A DNA stretch of 64,000 bases from Methylocystis rosea (GCF_003855495.1 NZ_CP034086.1:2641501-2705500); one strand, 5' to 3'. Shown: positions 17,721 through 26,615, counted from the stretch's first letter. Numbers and translations: made by a program. Notes: a model not told the origin generated them from the letters alone.

Positions 17721-18581
17721 ATGACACAGCAAGCCGCGCCTGCCGCCCTTTTCGCCGGATTGCTCAAGGGCAAGAAGGGGCTCATCCTGGGCGTCGCCAA
17801 TAATCGCTCGATCGCCTGGGGCATCGCCAAGGCCTGCGCCGACGCCGGCGCCGATCTGGCGCTCACCTATCAGATCGAAGCGCTGGAAAAGCGCGTGCGG
17901 CCGCTGGCGGCGGACATCGGCGCGACCGTCATTGGGCGCTGCGACGTCGCCGAGCCAGAGACGATGGACGCGGTCTTCGCCGAGATCGAGAAGCTTTGGG
18001 GCCGGCTCGATTTCGTCGTGCATTGCCTCGCCTATTCCGACAAGGACCAGCTCGACGGGCGCTATGTCGAGACGACGCTGGAAAACTTCCAGATGTCGCT
18101 GAACATCTCCTGCTATTCCTTCACGGCGATCGCGCAGCGCGCCGAGAAGCTGATGACGGACGGCGGCTCGCTCCTCACGCTGACATATTACGGCGCCGAA
18201 AAATGGATGCCGCATTACAATGTGATGGGCGTGGCGAAAGCGGCGCTCGAAGCGTCGGTGCGCTATCTCGCCGCCGATCTCGGCGTCAAAAACATTCGCG
18301 TCAACGCGATCTCGGCCGGGCCGATCAAGACGATGGCGGCCTCGGGCATCGGCGACTTCCGCTACATTCTGCGCTGGAACGAATATAATTCGCCGCTGCG
18401 CCGCGTCGTGACGATCGAGGAAGTGGGCGAGACGGCGGTCTATCTGCTGTCGCCGATGGCGCGCGGCGTTTCGGGCGAAGTGCTGCATGTCGACGCGGGC
18501 TATCATGTCGTGGGCATGATGAACCCGAGCGCGGCGCCGAAAATGGCGGATCTCCTGGCGCTGCTGCCGCAGCAGAAGTAG
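17721..18581 (+). CDS. fabI: Enoyl-[acyl-carrier-protein] reductase (NADH)
   Basis: 286 aa. Reduces the trans-2 double bond of acyl-ACP in the last step of each fatty-acid elongation cycle. The cofactor motif is the FabI type GVANNRSIAWGIA (about 30-42) rather than GxxxGxG. Catalytic Tyr-x6-Lys is in HYNVMGVAKAALEASVRYLA, and the preceding conserved Tyr is in LTYYGAEKWMPHY. NAISAGPIKTMAASGI and GVSGEVLHVDAGYH close the fold. Start ATG 17721. Divergent from the sigma/anti-sigma pair. FabI-type enzymes are the target of triclosan; nothing in the sequence marks a resistant form. Confidence 0.95.
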   Translation: MTQQAAPAALFAGLLKGKKGLILGVANNRSIAWGIAKACADAGADLALTYQIEALEKRVRPLAADIGATVIGRCDVAEPETMDAVFAEIEKLWGRLDFVVHCLAYSDKDQLDGRYVETTLENFQMSLNISCYSFTAIAQRAEKLMTDGGSLLTLTYYGAEKWMPHYNVMGVAKAALEASVRYLAADLGVKNIRVNAISAGPIKTMAASGIGDFRYILRWNEYNSPLRRVVTIEEVGETAVYLLSPMARGVSGEVLHVDAGYHVVGMMNPSAAPKMADLLALLPQQK

Positions 18582-18846
18582 GCGGCTTGCCGCGTCATGC
18601 CCGCGCTTGTCGCGCATCCTCGTTGGGATGGCCCGCTCTCCCAAAGCTGCCGAACTCTTTCACGTTATGAACGCCGCAGGAGAAGGAGGAGCGCCGGGAC
18701 GGCCGGACGCCGACAACCCGGATGACCGTCATATGATTCCGCGCCAAATCTATCGATAAGAGTCGCGAATATTTTTGGCGGAGATAACAAGAAAGAACCC
18801 CCTACACTCCGCCAAAAATCGTTGGACTCTATCAATAGCTTTAGTC
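18582..18846. other. Gene-free stretch with a 13-bp perfect inverted repeat
   Basis: Composition drops in GC from about 18700. Arms 18771-18783 and 18807-18819 (ATTTTTGGCGGAG) are perfectly complementary with a 23-nt loop, and outer sequence (AGAGTC at 18759-18764, GACTCT at 18825-18830) extends the pairing imperfectly. It lies just 3' of the orphan gene ending at 18847 and could terminate it, or be the end of a small mobile sequence. No gene is supported. Confidence 0.5.
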
Positions 18847-19503
18847 TCATAAGACTTCGATAGTGACACTCAGTTCATCTTGCAGAATAAATCCGCCGTT
18901 CCTTCCGGAGACGCCAAATAATCTCCAATCGATGTAGTCGGTATGAAGCGCACCCTTGGCAGATGCGATTGCATCATCAAGAGCTTCCTTAAACTGCCCC
19001 GTTTGCGAAAGGCCTGTAAATCTCTTGCCCGCGATGGCAGCATGGGAATGGCTTTCGAGAGGGAAAGGATCGGCGCCGCCCGAGTTGCCAATTTTCCGCC
19101 AACGCCGAAGCCATGGCCAAGGAAGTATTGGCCCCTTTAAGTCGGACACGGCCGCGATCCAACCTTGATCATCAAAAGCGATTTCAATTGTATTCTGACG
19201 GGCGTGAATTCGTGCTCCAAGAATTGGCTTTCCCTCTCCCCAATAGTTCCTCGGGTCAAGCAGTATTATTGGATCGGAAACGATTGGGGTCTGGACAGGC
19301 AAAACAATACCCGTCGGCGGCTCTGCATTAAAATCAAAATCTTGAATACCATCTTCCGGAGGTTCAATGTAGAACCAAGCGGATAGCGCGCCCTTTGTCC
19401 AACCACTGGAAGAAACAGTTCCAATAGCAAATAGCGCCAACGTAACTGGCTTACTCTTGAGGATTTCAAAAGAGGCTGAGTCGACTTTCTGAATTCTTTC
19501 CAT
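18847..19503 (-). CDS. Orphan protein of unknown function in an AT-richer island
   Basis: 218 aa from ATG 19503, which has an ideal ribosome site (GGAGG, 5 nt upstream). The frame can extend to TTG 19515, but that codon overlaps the ribosome site. The protein has a few hydrophobic residues near 20-30 (PVTLALFAIGTV) but no clear TM segment. Tryptophan-rich motifs are visible (YWGEGKPI, PWPWLRRWRKIG), and no family was recognised. Codon use and GC are clearly lower than in the flanking genes, suggesting acquisition. Stand-alone, followed by the inverted repeat at 18771-18819. Confidence 0.55.
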   Translation of the reverse strand: MERIQKVDSASFEILKSKPVTLALFAIGTVSSSGWTKGALSAWFYIEPPEDGIQDFDFNAEPPTGIVLPVQTPIVSDPIILLDPRNYWGEGKPILGARIHARQNTIEIAFDDQGWIAAVSDLKGPILPWPWLRRWRKIGNSGGADPFPLESHSHAAIAGKRFTGLSQTGQFKEALDDAIASAKGALHTDYIDWRLFGVSGRNGGFILQDELSVTIEVL

Positions 19504-19663
19504 AACTACCTCCAAAGCAATATAAAAAACAATCCAATTTACACGGAAAGGAGATTGGTCTTTGAATAAAGGCTACTTCTTTCAGTTCAGTTCTTTCTAT
19601 TCTCGTGGCCCCACCGCTTATCGCGACAAGTTTATTTAATATAGTTGTATCAACCTTCACCAT
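19466..19663 (-). CDS. Possible small protein, weakly supported
   Basis: An open frame of 65 codons from ATG 19663 (MVKVDTTILNKLVAISGG...). It overlaps the start of the orphan gene by 38 nt, has no convincing ribosome site and no recognised motif. It is AT-rich like its neighbour. It could be the first gene of a two-gene unit with 18847-19503 (a small protein translated just before a larger one), or chance. Confidence 0.2.
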   Translation of the reverse strand: MVKVDTTILNKLVAISGGATRIERTELKEVAFIQRPISFPCKLDCFLYCFGGSYGKNSESRLSLF

Positions 19664-19669
19664 AGCCAA

Positions 19670-19908
19670 GAGCTAACAAGCTTTTGCTTGCCAGTTAAGG
19701 TTAACTTCAAAACTAAGACTCTCGGGCAGCCCGTTGGCGTCTTGGCTCTTACTGGAAAACAGTTAAACCCAATCAAAAGCGCCCACTCGTTAAAATTAAG
19801 TAGAATACGCTTCTTGCCGAGAGTCAATAGACTGTGTCTTTACGGTTGCTAGATCCATTACCGAGCGAGATCGTGTTGACAACTTTGCCGACGGTATGAG
19901 CCCTAACG
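19670..19908. other. AT-richer intergenic sequence without a gene
   Basis: No coding frame, RNA gene or strong repeat was found. It probably includes the promoter of the orphan gene(s) on the minus strand. GC is lower than in the core genes on either side, as in the rest of 18.7-19.9 kb. Confidence 0.4.
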
Positions 19909-20080
19909 CACCCCAGCCGGCTTCCCCGCCACAGTCACCAGCAGATCGCGTCGCGCAAGAGCCGCTCCGCGTCGGCCATTGCGCTCGTTGAGGAAGCTCG
20001 GCTCTAAACTATCGAGCTGCAGATTGACGAGCTGGCTCGCGATCTTCGTCGACGTGTCGAAGCGCAGCGCATAGGAGCCG
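19909..20080 (-). pseudogene. Broken duplicate of the 3' end of the M16 peptidase gene
   Basis: This sequence repeats the 3' end of the peptidase gene at 22457-23740 in the same orientation. Positions 20011-20080 are identical over 70 bases to 22598-22667; 19909-20010 match 22464-22597 with substitutions and an internal deletion of about 45 bases. It has no start and no intact frame. The long identical tract implies a recent copy or gene conversion, while the other half has decayed or was rearranged. Confidence 0.85.
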
Positions 20081-20152
20081 TTAAGTAACTGTTGGTCCTC
20101 CTATCGTCTCTGAGGTCCGAAAAGGGCGGTCGCTGCCGTGGAATCGGAGAAG

Positions 20153-20340
20153 GGCTTCCTCATCCTGAGGAGCGTGCGAAGCACGCGTCTAGAAGGACGA
20201 GGAAGCCCGTTCTCGCGTATTTTTCCTCACCCGCGTCCTTCGAGACGCCGCCATCGATCTCGGGCTTGCCCGAGATCGACATTAAATTCGCAAGTCGGGT
20301 AAACCCGACTTGCGGGCGGCTCCTCAGGATGAGGGTGAGG
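20153..20340. repeat. Compound palindromic repeat element
   Basis: Outer pair GGCTTCCTC (20153) / GAGGAAGCC (to 20207), then CCTCACCCGCGTCCTTCGAGACG with its complement-like partner CTCCTCAGGATGAGGGTGAGG near 20320-20340. Inside are two perfect stems: 20255-20265 / 20268-20278 (CGATCTCGGGC) and 20289-20300 / 20303-20314 (CGCAAGTCGGGT), each with a 2-nt loop. Motifs of the kind TCATCCTGAGGAGC and TCGAAGGACG are widespread in Rhizobiales intergenic repeats. It lies just downstream of the M3 peptidase gene. Confidence 0.75.
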
Positions 20341-20364
20341 AAAACAGTTCTCTGGACGGCTCCT

Positions 20365-22410
20365 CTACCCCGCCGGCTCCGCAAATCCGCGTTGCCGTAG
20401 CAGCGGCTCCACCGTCGGCATCCGCCCGCGAAAGGCCACATAGGCGTCCGCCGCGTCCTGCTTGCCGCCGGCCGCGTAGATATGATCGCGCAGGCGCTGC
20501 GCGACCTCGGGCGCGAAGGGGTCGCCCGTCTCCTTGAAGGCCTCGAAAGCGTCGGCGTCGAGCGTTTCGGCCCAGAGATAGCTGTAATAGCCCGCCGAAT
20601 AACCGTCGCCGGAGAAGATATGCGAAAAATGCGGCAGGCGGTGCCGCATGATGATTTCCGGCGGCATGGAAATCGACGCGAGGCTGTCCGCCTCGAAGGC
20701 GCCAGCGTCGAAATCCGGCGCGACGCTTTGCGCGTGAATGTCGAGATCGACATGGGCCGAGGCGCAGAACTCGACCGTCGCGAAGCCCTGATTGAAATGG
20801 CGCGCGGCGGTGATGCGCGCGACGAGGTCATCGGGAATGGGCGCGCCCGTCTCGGCATGAAGCGCGAATTTCTTCAGCACCGCCGGCTCCAGCAGCCAGT
20901 GCTCGTAAAGCTGCGAAGGCAGTTCGACGAAATCGCGCGCGACATTGGTGCCCGCGACCGAAGGATAGGTCACGTCCGACAGCATGCCATGCAAGCCATG
21001 GCCGAATTCGTGAAACAGCGTGCGGGCGTCGTCGAGGCTGAGCAGCGTCGGCGCGCCATCGGCGCCTTTGGTGAAATTCATCACATTGACGATGATCGGC
21101 CTGGTTTCGCCAACGAGATTGTGCTGCGCGCGGAATTCCGACATCCAGGCGCCGCCCCTCTTCGACGGCCGCGCAAAATAATCGGCGAGGAACAGCGCGA
21201 CATGCTTGCCGTTGCTGTCCAGCACATCGAAGGCGCGCACATCCGGATGGTAGAGCGGCAGGCCCTTCTGCTCGACGAAGCGGAGGCCGAAGAGTTTCTG
21301 CGCGACGTCGAACGCCGCGGCGATCATGTTGTCGAGCTGGAAGTAAGGACGCAGCGCGGCCTGATCGAGATCGTAGCGCTTCGCGCGCACGCGCTCAGCG
21401 TAATAGCGCCTGTCATGCGCCGCGACAGTGAAATTCGCGCCCTCTTCTTCGACCATCGCCTGGATCTGCGCGCGCTCCTCGGCGGCGCGCGTCAGCGCCG
21501 GCGCCCAGACGCGACCGATCAATTCGCGCACGGCGGCCGGCGTCTTCGCCATGGAGTCGTCGAGTTTGAAAGCGGCGAAACTGTCAAAGCCGAGCAGCTT
21601 CGCGCGCTCTTCGCGCAATTGCAGAATTTCGCGGATGAGCGGGCGGTTGTCGGTCGCGCCCGCATTCTCGCCGCGGCTCGCCCAGGCGCGAAACACCGTC
21701 TCGCGCAGATCACGCCGCGTCGAGCTTTGCAGAAAGACTTCGGCGCTGGAGCGCGACAGCGTCACGCCATATTTGCCGGGCGATCCACGCTCCGCCGCAA
21801 TGCGCGCGGCGCCGGCGCGAAAGTCCGGCGAGAGGCCGTCGAGATCGCTTTCGCCGAGCAGCAGCAACCATGATGATTCATCGGCCAGCACATTCTGCGA
21901 AAACTGCGTCGAGAGGCCCGCCAGCCGCTCGAGAATCGCTTTGAGACGCGCCTTGTCGGCGCCGTTCAGCTTCGCGCCGGCGCGCACGAAGTTCTTATAG
22001 GTCAGTTCGAGAACGCGGCGCTGCTCCGGCGTCAAATCGATGGCCTCGCGCGTCTCGTAAAGCGCCTCGATCCGGCGAAACAGCGCGGGATTCATCGAGA
22101 TGTCGCTGGAGTGACGCGAAAAGGCGCCGGCCATATCGCGCTCGATCCCCTGCAATTCGGGCGTCGTGTCGGTGGCGGCGAGATTCCAGAAAACCGCGCC
22201 GACGTCGGTGAGAAGTCGCCCCGCCCGCTCCAGCGCGCCGATGACATTGTCGAAGGTCGGCGGCGACGTGTCGTTGGCGATGCCGTCGATCTCGCCCTTG
22301 TGCTGGGCGAAGGCCGTTTCGAACGCCTCGCGGAAATGCCCGGGCGCGACCGCGTTGAAAGGCGGCAGGCGGAACGGGCCGCTCCAGGCCATAAGGAGAG
22401 GGTTATCCAT
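20365..22410 (-). CDS. M3-family oligopeptidase (PrlC/Dcp-like)
   Basis: 681 aa zinc metallopeptidase that degrades short peptides in the cytoplasm. The catalytic HEFGH (His467-Glu-x2-His471, in LFHEFGHGLHGMLSD) is intact, and the downstream ligand Glu lies in the QLYEHWLLEP helix. Length and the N-terminal LPPFNAVAPGHF match oligopeptidase A and Dcp. Start ATG 22410 follows AAGGAGAGGG. It lies 46 nt downstream of the inactive M16 protein, and with the active M16 gene it forms a three-peptidase minus-strand group. Whether it acts as OpdA or as a dipeptidyl carboxypeptidase cannot be told. Confidence 0.93.
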   Translation of the reverse strand: MDNPLLMAWSGPFRLPPFNAVAPGHFREAFETAFAQHKGEIDGIANDTSPPTFDNVIGALERAGRLLTDVGAVFWNLAATDTTPELQGIERDMAGAFSRHSSDISMNPALFRRIEALYETREAIDLTPEQRRVLELTYKNFVRAGAKLNGADKARLKAILERLAGLSTQFSQNVLADESSWLLLLGESDLDGLSPDFRAGAARIAAERGSPGKYGVTLSRSSAEVFLQSSTRRDLRETVFRAWASRGENAGATDNRPLIREILQLREERAKLLGFDSFAAFKLDDSMAKTPAAVRELIGRVWAPALTRAAEERAQIQAMVEEEGANFTVAAHDRRYYAERVRAKRYDLDQAALRPYFQLDNMIAAAFDVAQKLFGLRFVEQKGLPLYHPDVRAFDVLDSNGKHVALFLADYFARPSKRGGAWMSEFRAQHNLVGETRPIIVNVMNFTKGADGAPTLLSLDDARTLFHEFGHGLHGMLSDVTYPSVAGTNVARDFVELPSQLYEHWLLEPAVLKKFALHAETGAPIPDDLVARITAARHFNQGFATVEFCASAHVDLDIHAQSVAPDFDAGAFEADSLASISMPPEIIMRHRLPHFSHIFSGDGYSAGYYSYLWAETLDADAFEAFKETGDPFAPEVAQRLRDHIYAAGGKQDAADAYVAFRGRMPTVEPLLRQRGFAEPAG

Positions 22411-22456
22411 GACAGTCTCTTAGCAAGATGCCGACCAGCGGCGGCGTGGCCGGCCG

Positions 22457-23740
22457 CTACACCCCTGCGGGCTTGCCCACCACCGTCACCAGCAGATCGC
22501 CGTCGCCGAGGAGCCGCTTCGCGCCGCGCTGACAATCCTCCATCGTCACCGCGGCGATCCGGCCATTGCGTTCGTCAAGGAAGCTCGGCTCGAAACCATC
22601 GAGCTGCAGATTGACGAGCTGGCTCGCGATCTTCGTCGACGTGTCGAAGCGCAGCGCATAGGAGCCGATGAGGAATTTCTTCGCCTTGTCCAATTCGTCT
22701 TCGGTCGGACCGTTGGCGACGAAGTTTCTGAACTCTTCCTGGATCACGCCGATCGCTTCGCCGGCACGCTCGTTCTTGGTCGCGGCGGCGCCGATCAGCA
22801 TCGGGCAATGGTCATATTCGTTGAGATGCGAATAGACCGAATAGGCCATGCCGCGCTTTTCGCGCACCTCGCGGAACAGTCGCGACGTGAAGGTGCCGCC
22901 GCCCAGAATGTGATTGGCGACGACGACGGCGAAATAGTCTGGATCGTGCTTGGTGATCGACGGGCGTCCGAAGCGGATCGTCGATTGCGGCACGTCAAGA
23001 TCGACGATTTGGCGCATGCCGACATTGGCGACTTCGATCTCCGGGACGGGCGCGAGATCGTTTTGCAGCGCGAGGCCGCCGAAGGTCGCGTCAAGGAGTT
23101 CCGAAAGCCGCGTCGCGTCGATCGCGCCGACGACGCCGATCTTGAGATCGCGTCTCGCGAAGAGCCGTTCGCGCAGGGCGATGAGGTCTTCGCGCGAGAG
23201 CGTGTCGATCGACGCAAGGTCGCCGCGCACCGGGCGCCCATAGGGATGGTTCGGGAAGGCCGCTTCGCGGAAGGCTTTCGACGCCATCGAGTCGGGGTCA
23301 TTGGCGTCGCGCTTCAATTCGGCGGCGAGTTGGCTGCGCACGCGCGCGACGTCGCCGGCTTCGAGCCGCGCATCGTTGAGCGCGAGCTTTAAGAGACCGA
23401 ACGCCTTGTCGACATTGCGCGAGAGAGTCTGCAAATGGCCAGAGATCGCGTCGCGATCGGCGCCGAAGCCAAGATGAATAGCGAGATCGTCGATGGCGCG
23501 ATGGAAGCCGCGCGCGTCATAGGGGCCGGCGCCTTCGTCGAGCGTCGCCGCGAGCAGCGTCGCCAATCCGGGCTTCTCGCGAGGATCCTGCGACGCGCCG
23601 CCGAGGATCGCGAATTCGAGCGCGACGAGCGGCACGGCGTGGCTTTCCACGAGCCAGGCCTCAAGCCCGGCCGGCGTCGTGATCCGCTGCACATGTTCGG
23701 CGCGGGAGGCGATGGTGACGATGGGCGCGTGAGCGGTCAT
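22457..23740 (-). CDS. M16-family peptidase-like protein, non-catalytic subunit
   Basis: 427 aa, two-domain M16 fold (GGASQDPREKPGLATLLAATLDEGAG; SRLFREVREKRGMAYSVYS, the conserved second-domain motif). The zinc-binding HxxEH is absent from the first domain where the partner has HFLEH, so it should not cleave alone. Such inactive subunits pair with an active M16 protein, here encoded 86 nt upstream at 23827-25152. Start ATG 23740. A broken copy of its 3' end lies at 19909-20080. The partner's substrate is unknown; processing of small peptides or cofactor precursors is possible. Confidence 0.9.
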   Translation of the reverse strand: MTAHAPIVTIASRAEHVQRITTPAGLEAWLVESHAVPLVALEFAILGGASQDPREKPGLATLLAATLDEGAGPYDARGFHRAIDDLAIHLGFGADRDAISGHLQTLSRNVDKAFGLLKLALNDARLEAGDVARVRSQLAAELKRDANDPDSMASKAFREAAFPNHPYGRPVRGDLASIDTLSREDLIALRERLFARRDLKIGVVGAIDATRLSELLDATFGGLALQNDLAPVPEIEVANVGMRQIVDLDVPQSTIRFGRPSITKHDPDYFAVVVANHILGGGTFTSRLFREVREKRGMAYSVYSHLNEYDHCPMLIGAAATKNERAGEAIGVIQEEFRNFVANGPTEDELDKAKKFLIGSYALRFDTSTKIASQLVNLQLDGFEPSFLDERNGRIAAVTMEDCQRGAKRLLGDGDLLVTVVGKPAGV

Positions 23741-23826
23741 TTCAGTTCCTAACGGAGGTCGGCGGTAGGTCTTGGGCAGTCGAGTCAGGCGTCGGCTTTA
23801 TGCCGACAACCTGACGCGATCGCCGT

Positions 23827-25152
23827 CTAGGCTGGAAGCAGAAAGCCCGTGACGGCCCTGCGCTTGTCGAGCCATTTGCGCGCGGCGTTTTGCACGTCCT
23901 CGGCCGTCACCTTCTCCATGCGCTCGGGCCAGGCGACGACGTCGTCGATGGTGAGGCCGGTGGCCAGCGCCTCGCCATACCAGCGGGCAAGCGAGGCCTG
24001 GCTATCCTGCGCGTAGATGGCGTCGGCGATCAGCCGGGTCTTGGCGCGCTGCAAATGCTCCGCGTCGATCGGCTCCTCCGCGAAACGCCGCAGCACGCGA
24101 TCGATCGCGACGTCGAGGTCCTGGAGCGAAACATCCGGCGCGGGCGTCGCATAGACCCAGAGCCGCGTGTCGTCGACGGCGGAGCCCATGTAATATGCGC
24201 CGGCGCCGACCGCGACCTGCTCTTCGACGACCAGCGTGTCATAGAGCGCGCTCGTTGGTCCGCCGCCGAGCATATAAGCGAGCGTCTCCAGCGCCTCGGC
24301 TTCGCCGGGCTTCGCCGTGCTGTAGGACGGCACGAGATAGACCTGCTCATGCGCCGGCTGCTCGACCTTCTCATCGCGCAGCGTCACCAGACGGTGGGCG
24401 CGGTGCGGGGGCTCCTGGGCGCGGGCGCGCCGCGGCGGCGCGGCCTGCGCGGGAACCTTGCCGTAGGTGTCCTTGGCGAGACGCTCGACCTCGTCGGCCT
24501 CGACGTCGCCGGCGACGATCAGGATGGCGTTTTCCGGCGTATAGAAGCGTTGGTAATAGGCGAGCGCGTGTGCGCGACCGAGCCCCTCGATCTCGTGATT
24601 CCAGCCGATGATCGGGATGCCGTAGGGATGATGGGCGAAGAGCGCCGCCTGTACGGCCTCGTCGAGCTGGGCGGAAGGGTCGCTGTCGGTGCGCATGCGA
24701 CGTTCTTCAAGCACGACGTCGCGCTCCGGATCGACGACCTCGTCGGTCAGAACCAGATTGCGCATGCGATCGGCCTCGAACGCCATCAGCGTGGCGAGAT
24801 GCTCCTTGCCGATGCGCTGGAAATAGGCCGTGTAATCGTAGCTGGTGAAGGCGTTCTCCTGGCCGCCGAGTTCGGCGACAAGATTCGAGAACTCGCCCTG
24901 CGGATGATCCGCCGTGCCCTTGAACATCAGATGTTCGAGAAAATGCGCGATGCCCGACTGGCCGAGCGGATCGTCGGCGGCGCCGTTTTTGTACCAGACC
25001 ATATGTGTGACGACAGGCGTTCGCGCGTCCGGGATGACGACGACCTCCATGCCGTTGCCGAGCGTGAAGCTCGTAATGCTCGCGCGCGCAGGCCCCGGCG
25101 CGGCTGCCCCGGGCGCAAGCGAAACGGCTGACGCCTTCGTCTCAAATGACAT
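23827..25152 (-). CDS. M16-family zinc peptidase, catalytic subunit
   Basis: 441 aa. The inverted zinc motif His70-Phe-Leu-Glu73-His74 (SGIAHFLEHLMFKGT) is intact, as is the helix with the third ligand Glu downstream (DEVVDPERDVVLEERRMR). This is the catalytic type related to PqqF/YmxG and mitochondrial processing peptidase beta. It has no obvious signal peptide. First gene of the M16-M16-M3 group. PQQ genes are not adjacent, although the window does encode a PQQ enzyme (XoxF) 38 kb away, so a role in PQQ maturation is only speculative. Confidence 0.93.
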   Translation of the reverse strand: MSFETKASAVSLAPGAAAPGPARASITSFTLGNGMEVVVIPDARTPVVTHMVWYKNGAADDPLGQSGIAHFLEHLMFKGTADHPQGEFSNLVAELGGQENAFTSYDYTAYFQRIGKEHLATLMAFEADRMRNLVLTDEVVDPERDVVLEERRMRTDSDPSAQLDEAVQAALFAHHPYGIPIIGWNHEIEGLGRAHALAYYQRFYTPENAILIVAGDVEADEVERLAKDTYGKVPAQAAPPRRARAQEPPHRAHRLVTLRDEKVEQPAHEQVYLVPSYSTAKPGEAEALETLAYMLGGGPTSALYDTLVVEEQVAVGAGAYYMGSAVDDTRLWVYATPAPDVSLQDLDVAIDRVLRRFAEEPIDAEHLQRAKTRLIADAIYAQDSQASLARWYGEALATGLTIDDVVAWPERMEKVTAEDVQNAARKWLDKRRAVTGFLLPA

Positions 25153-25215
25153 GAACGGCCTTTCCCGCGGCGGCGGCCGCGTCTCGGAGAGTGGTTCTCC
25201 TATATAGGCCGGAAT

Positions 25216-25920
25216 TTAATTCTTGTCAGAACCTCTCAGGAAGCTCGGCATCATGCTCGACAGGCCGCCGCCGCTTGAACGGGCGACTGTACTTGGCGCG
25301 TTCGGATTGCCGGTCTGGGCGACGGGATCGCTGTCGGTGCCGCCGCCACCGCCCCAACTTAACGGATTCCACCAGCTCTTGCCCGACTTCTCGTTGTTAT
25401 AACTGCTCAAGTCCTTCGTGGGTTGGCGATACCCATCCGGGGGTTCGACGAGCATCCGGCGCGGCGCCACGTCTGGCTCGGCCGCAGCGTTACGGGTGCG
25501 CGACGTGAGCACGCGTTGCAGGAAGCCCGGCTCATCGTCGGTTCCAGGGGCCGCCGTCGGACGCGGACCTCGAATGCGTTCGAGAAGGCCTTTCTTTTTT
25601 TCTTCGGGCGGCGCGTCCGGAACGCGCGCATAGCGATCGGCGTTACGGCGTCGCTCCGACGAAAGTTCGGTTGGCCATTCGCCCGACCGGGCGCCCCGCT
25701 CGCGCGGCGCCGGGAGGTTGCCGGCGCTCGGCGGCAAAACGAGCTTGGGCCGTTCGCTATAATCGATTTTGCCGACGCCCTCGTCCGAAGACGCGCCGAC
25801 CATCTCCATCATCGCCGACCATGTGGATTTATCGTCGCCGGCTAAGGCTGGCGCGGCCTGGACCGCCGCGAGACCGGCGAGAGCGCAAAGGGCGCAGCGC
25901 TGCGACTGAGCAAGCTTCAT
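25216..25920 (-). CDS. Secreted low-complexity protein of unknown function
   Basis: 234 aa from ATG 25920, where a signal peptide starts (MKLAQSQRCALCALAGLAAV ... ALAG). The longer open frame to 26220 has no signal peptide and overlaps the lspA end. The mature protein is Pro/Arg/Ser-rich with short conserved-looking blocks (KIDYSERPKLVLPP, EWPTELSSERRRNADRYARVPDAPPEEKKKGLLERI, SWWNPLSWGGGGG). This arrangement is familiar from alphaproteobacterial proteins encoded next to lspA and M16 peptidases; no function is known to me. Confidence 0.7.
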   Translation of the reverse strand: MKLAQSQRCALCALAGLAAVQAAPALAGDDKSTWSAMMEMVGASSDEGVGKIDYSERPKLVLPPSAGNLPAPRERGARSGEWPTELSSERRRNADRYARVPDAPPEEKKKGLLERIRGPRPTAAPGTDDEPGFLQRVLTSRTRNAAAEPDVAPRRMLVEPPDGYRQPTKDLSSYNNEKSGKSWWNPLSWGGGGGTDSDPVAQTGNPNAPSTVARSSGGGLSSMMPSFLRGSDKN

Positions 25921-26020
25921 CTGTCGGACTCCATTCGGGCTCCGGTTATATTCGGCTACATGGACGCGACTTATTGGCGATTTAGTGGCGAAGGCTGGGC
26001 CACGCTCGACCAGAGCGCGT

Positions 26021-26530
26021 TCAGGTCTCGGCGCGCCGCTCCTGGGGCAGGAAAAACCCTTCAATGACCAGCAGCGCCACGCCCGCCGTAATGAAGACAT
26101 CGGCAAGGTTAAACACGTAGTTAGCCAAAGGTCCGACGGGCAGACTGGTGTGCAGGTAGAAGAAATCGGCGACAGCCCCCCGTGTGATGCGGTCGGCGGC
26201 GTTGCCGAGCGCGCCGCCAATGATCAGCCCGAGCGCCACAGCCGTCGCGCGACTCTGCGTGCGCACCATCCAGATCGCCAGCCCGGCGATGATCGCGCCC
26301 TGCATGGTCAAGAGCGCGAGGCGGGTTAAGGCCTCATGGGCGGGAAACAGCGAATAGGAGACGCCGTAGTTCCAGGACAATACGATGTCGAGGAACGGCG
26401 CAAGGCTCATCGGCGGCCGGGCGGCGACGTCAAATATATTCAGCATCCAGAATTTATGCGCCTGGTCGAAGGCCAGAGCGGCGAGCGCCGCGGCGAGGCC
26501 GAGCGCGCGAGGGGAAAGTCTGCCGGACAA
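26021..26530 (-). CDS. lspA: Lipoprotein signal peptidase (signal peptidase II)
   Basis: 169 aa inner-membrane aspartic protease that cuts prolipoproteins at the lipidated Cys. Four TM helices; motifs DQAHKFW (22-28), WNYGVSYS (53-60), GNAADRI with catalytic Asp113, and FNLADVFI with catalytic Asp144. The start is probably TTG 26530, preceded by GGAG eight bases upstream; the frame stays open to TTG 26572. The usual GNxxDR and NxAD motifs are intact. The upstream M16/M3 genes are on the same strand. Confidence 0.93.
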   Translation of the reverse strand: MSGRLSPRALGLAAALAALAFDQAHKFWMLNIFDVAARPPMSLAPFLDIVLSWNYGVSYSLFPAHEALTRLALLTMQGAIIAGLAIWMVRTQSRATAVALGLIIGGALGNAADRITRGAVADFFYLHTSLPVGPLANYVFNLADVFITAGVALLVIEGFFLPQERRAET

Positions 26531-26615
26531 GCGTGATCTCCGTGACGCCAACGCAGCATTAAGCCGGATCAATGCGAAAAAGAAAGCGCGCCCCGCTCAT
26601 GCGTCGATCAGGCGA

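Noticed and set aside
17504..17866. Extension of the sigma gene by 121 residues
   Set aside because: Basic low-complexity sequence through the promoter region; the sigma fold starts at ATG 17503.
18759..18830. Integron attC-like site
   Set aside because: The long imperfect inverted repeat suggested one, but the conserved RYYYAAC/GTTRRRY core boxes are not placed correctly and there is no integrase.
20482..21873. A 463-codon plus-strand frame opposite the M3 peptidase (and similar at 23890-25131)
   Set aside because: Antisense to genes with intact catalytic motifs; compositional shadow without a recognisable domain.
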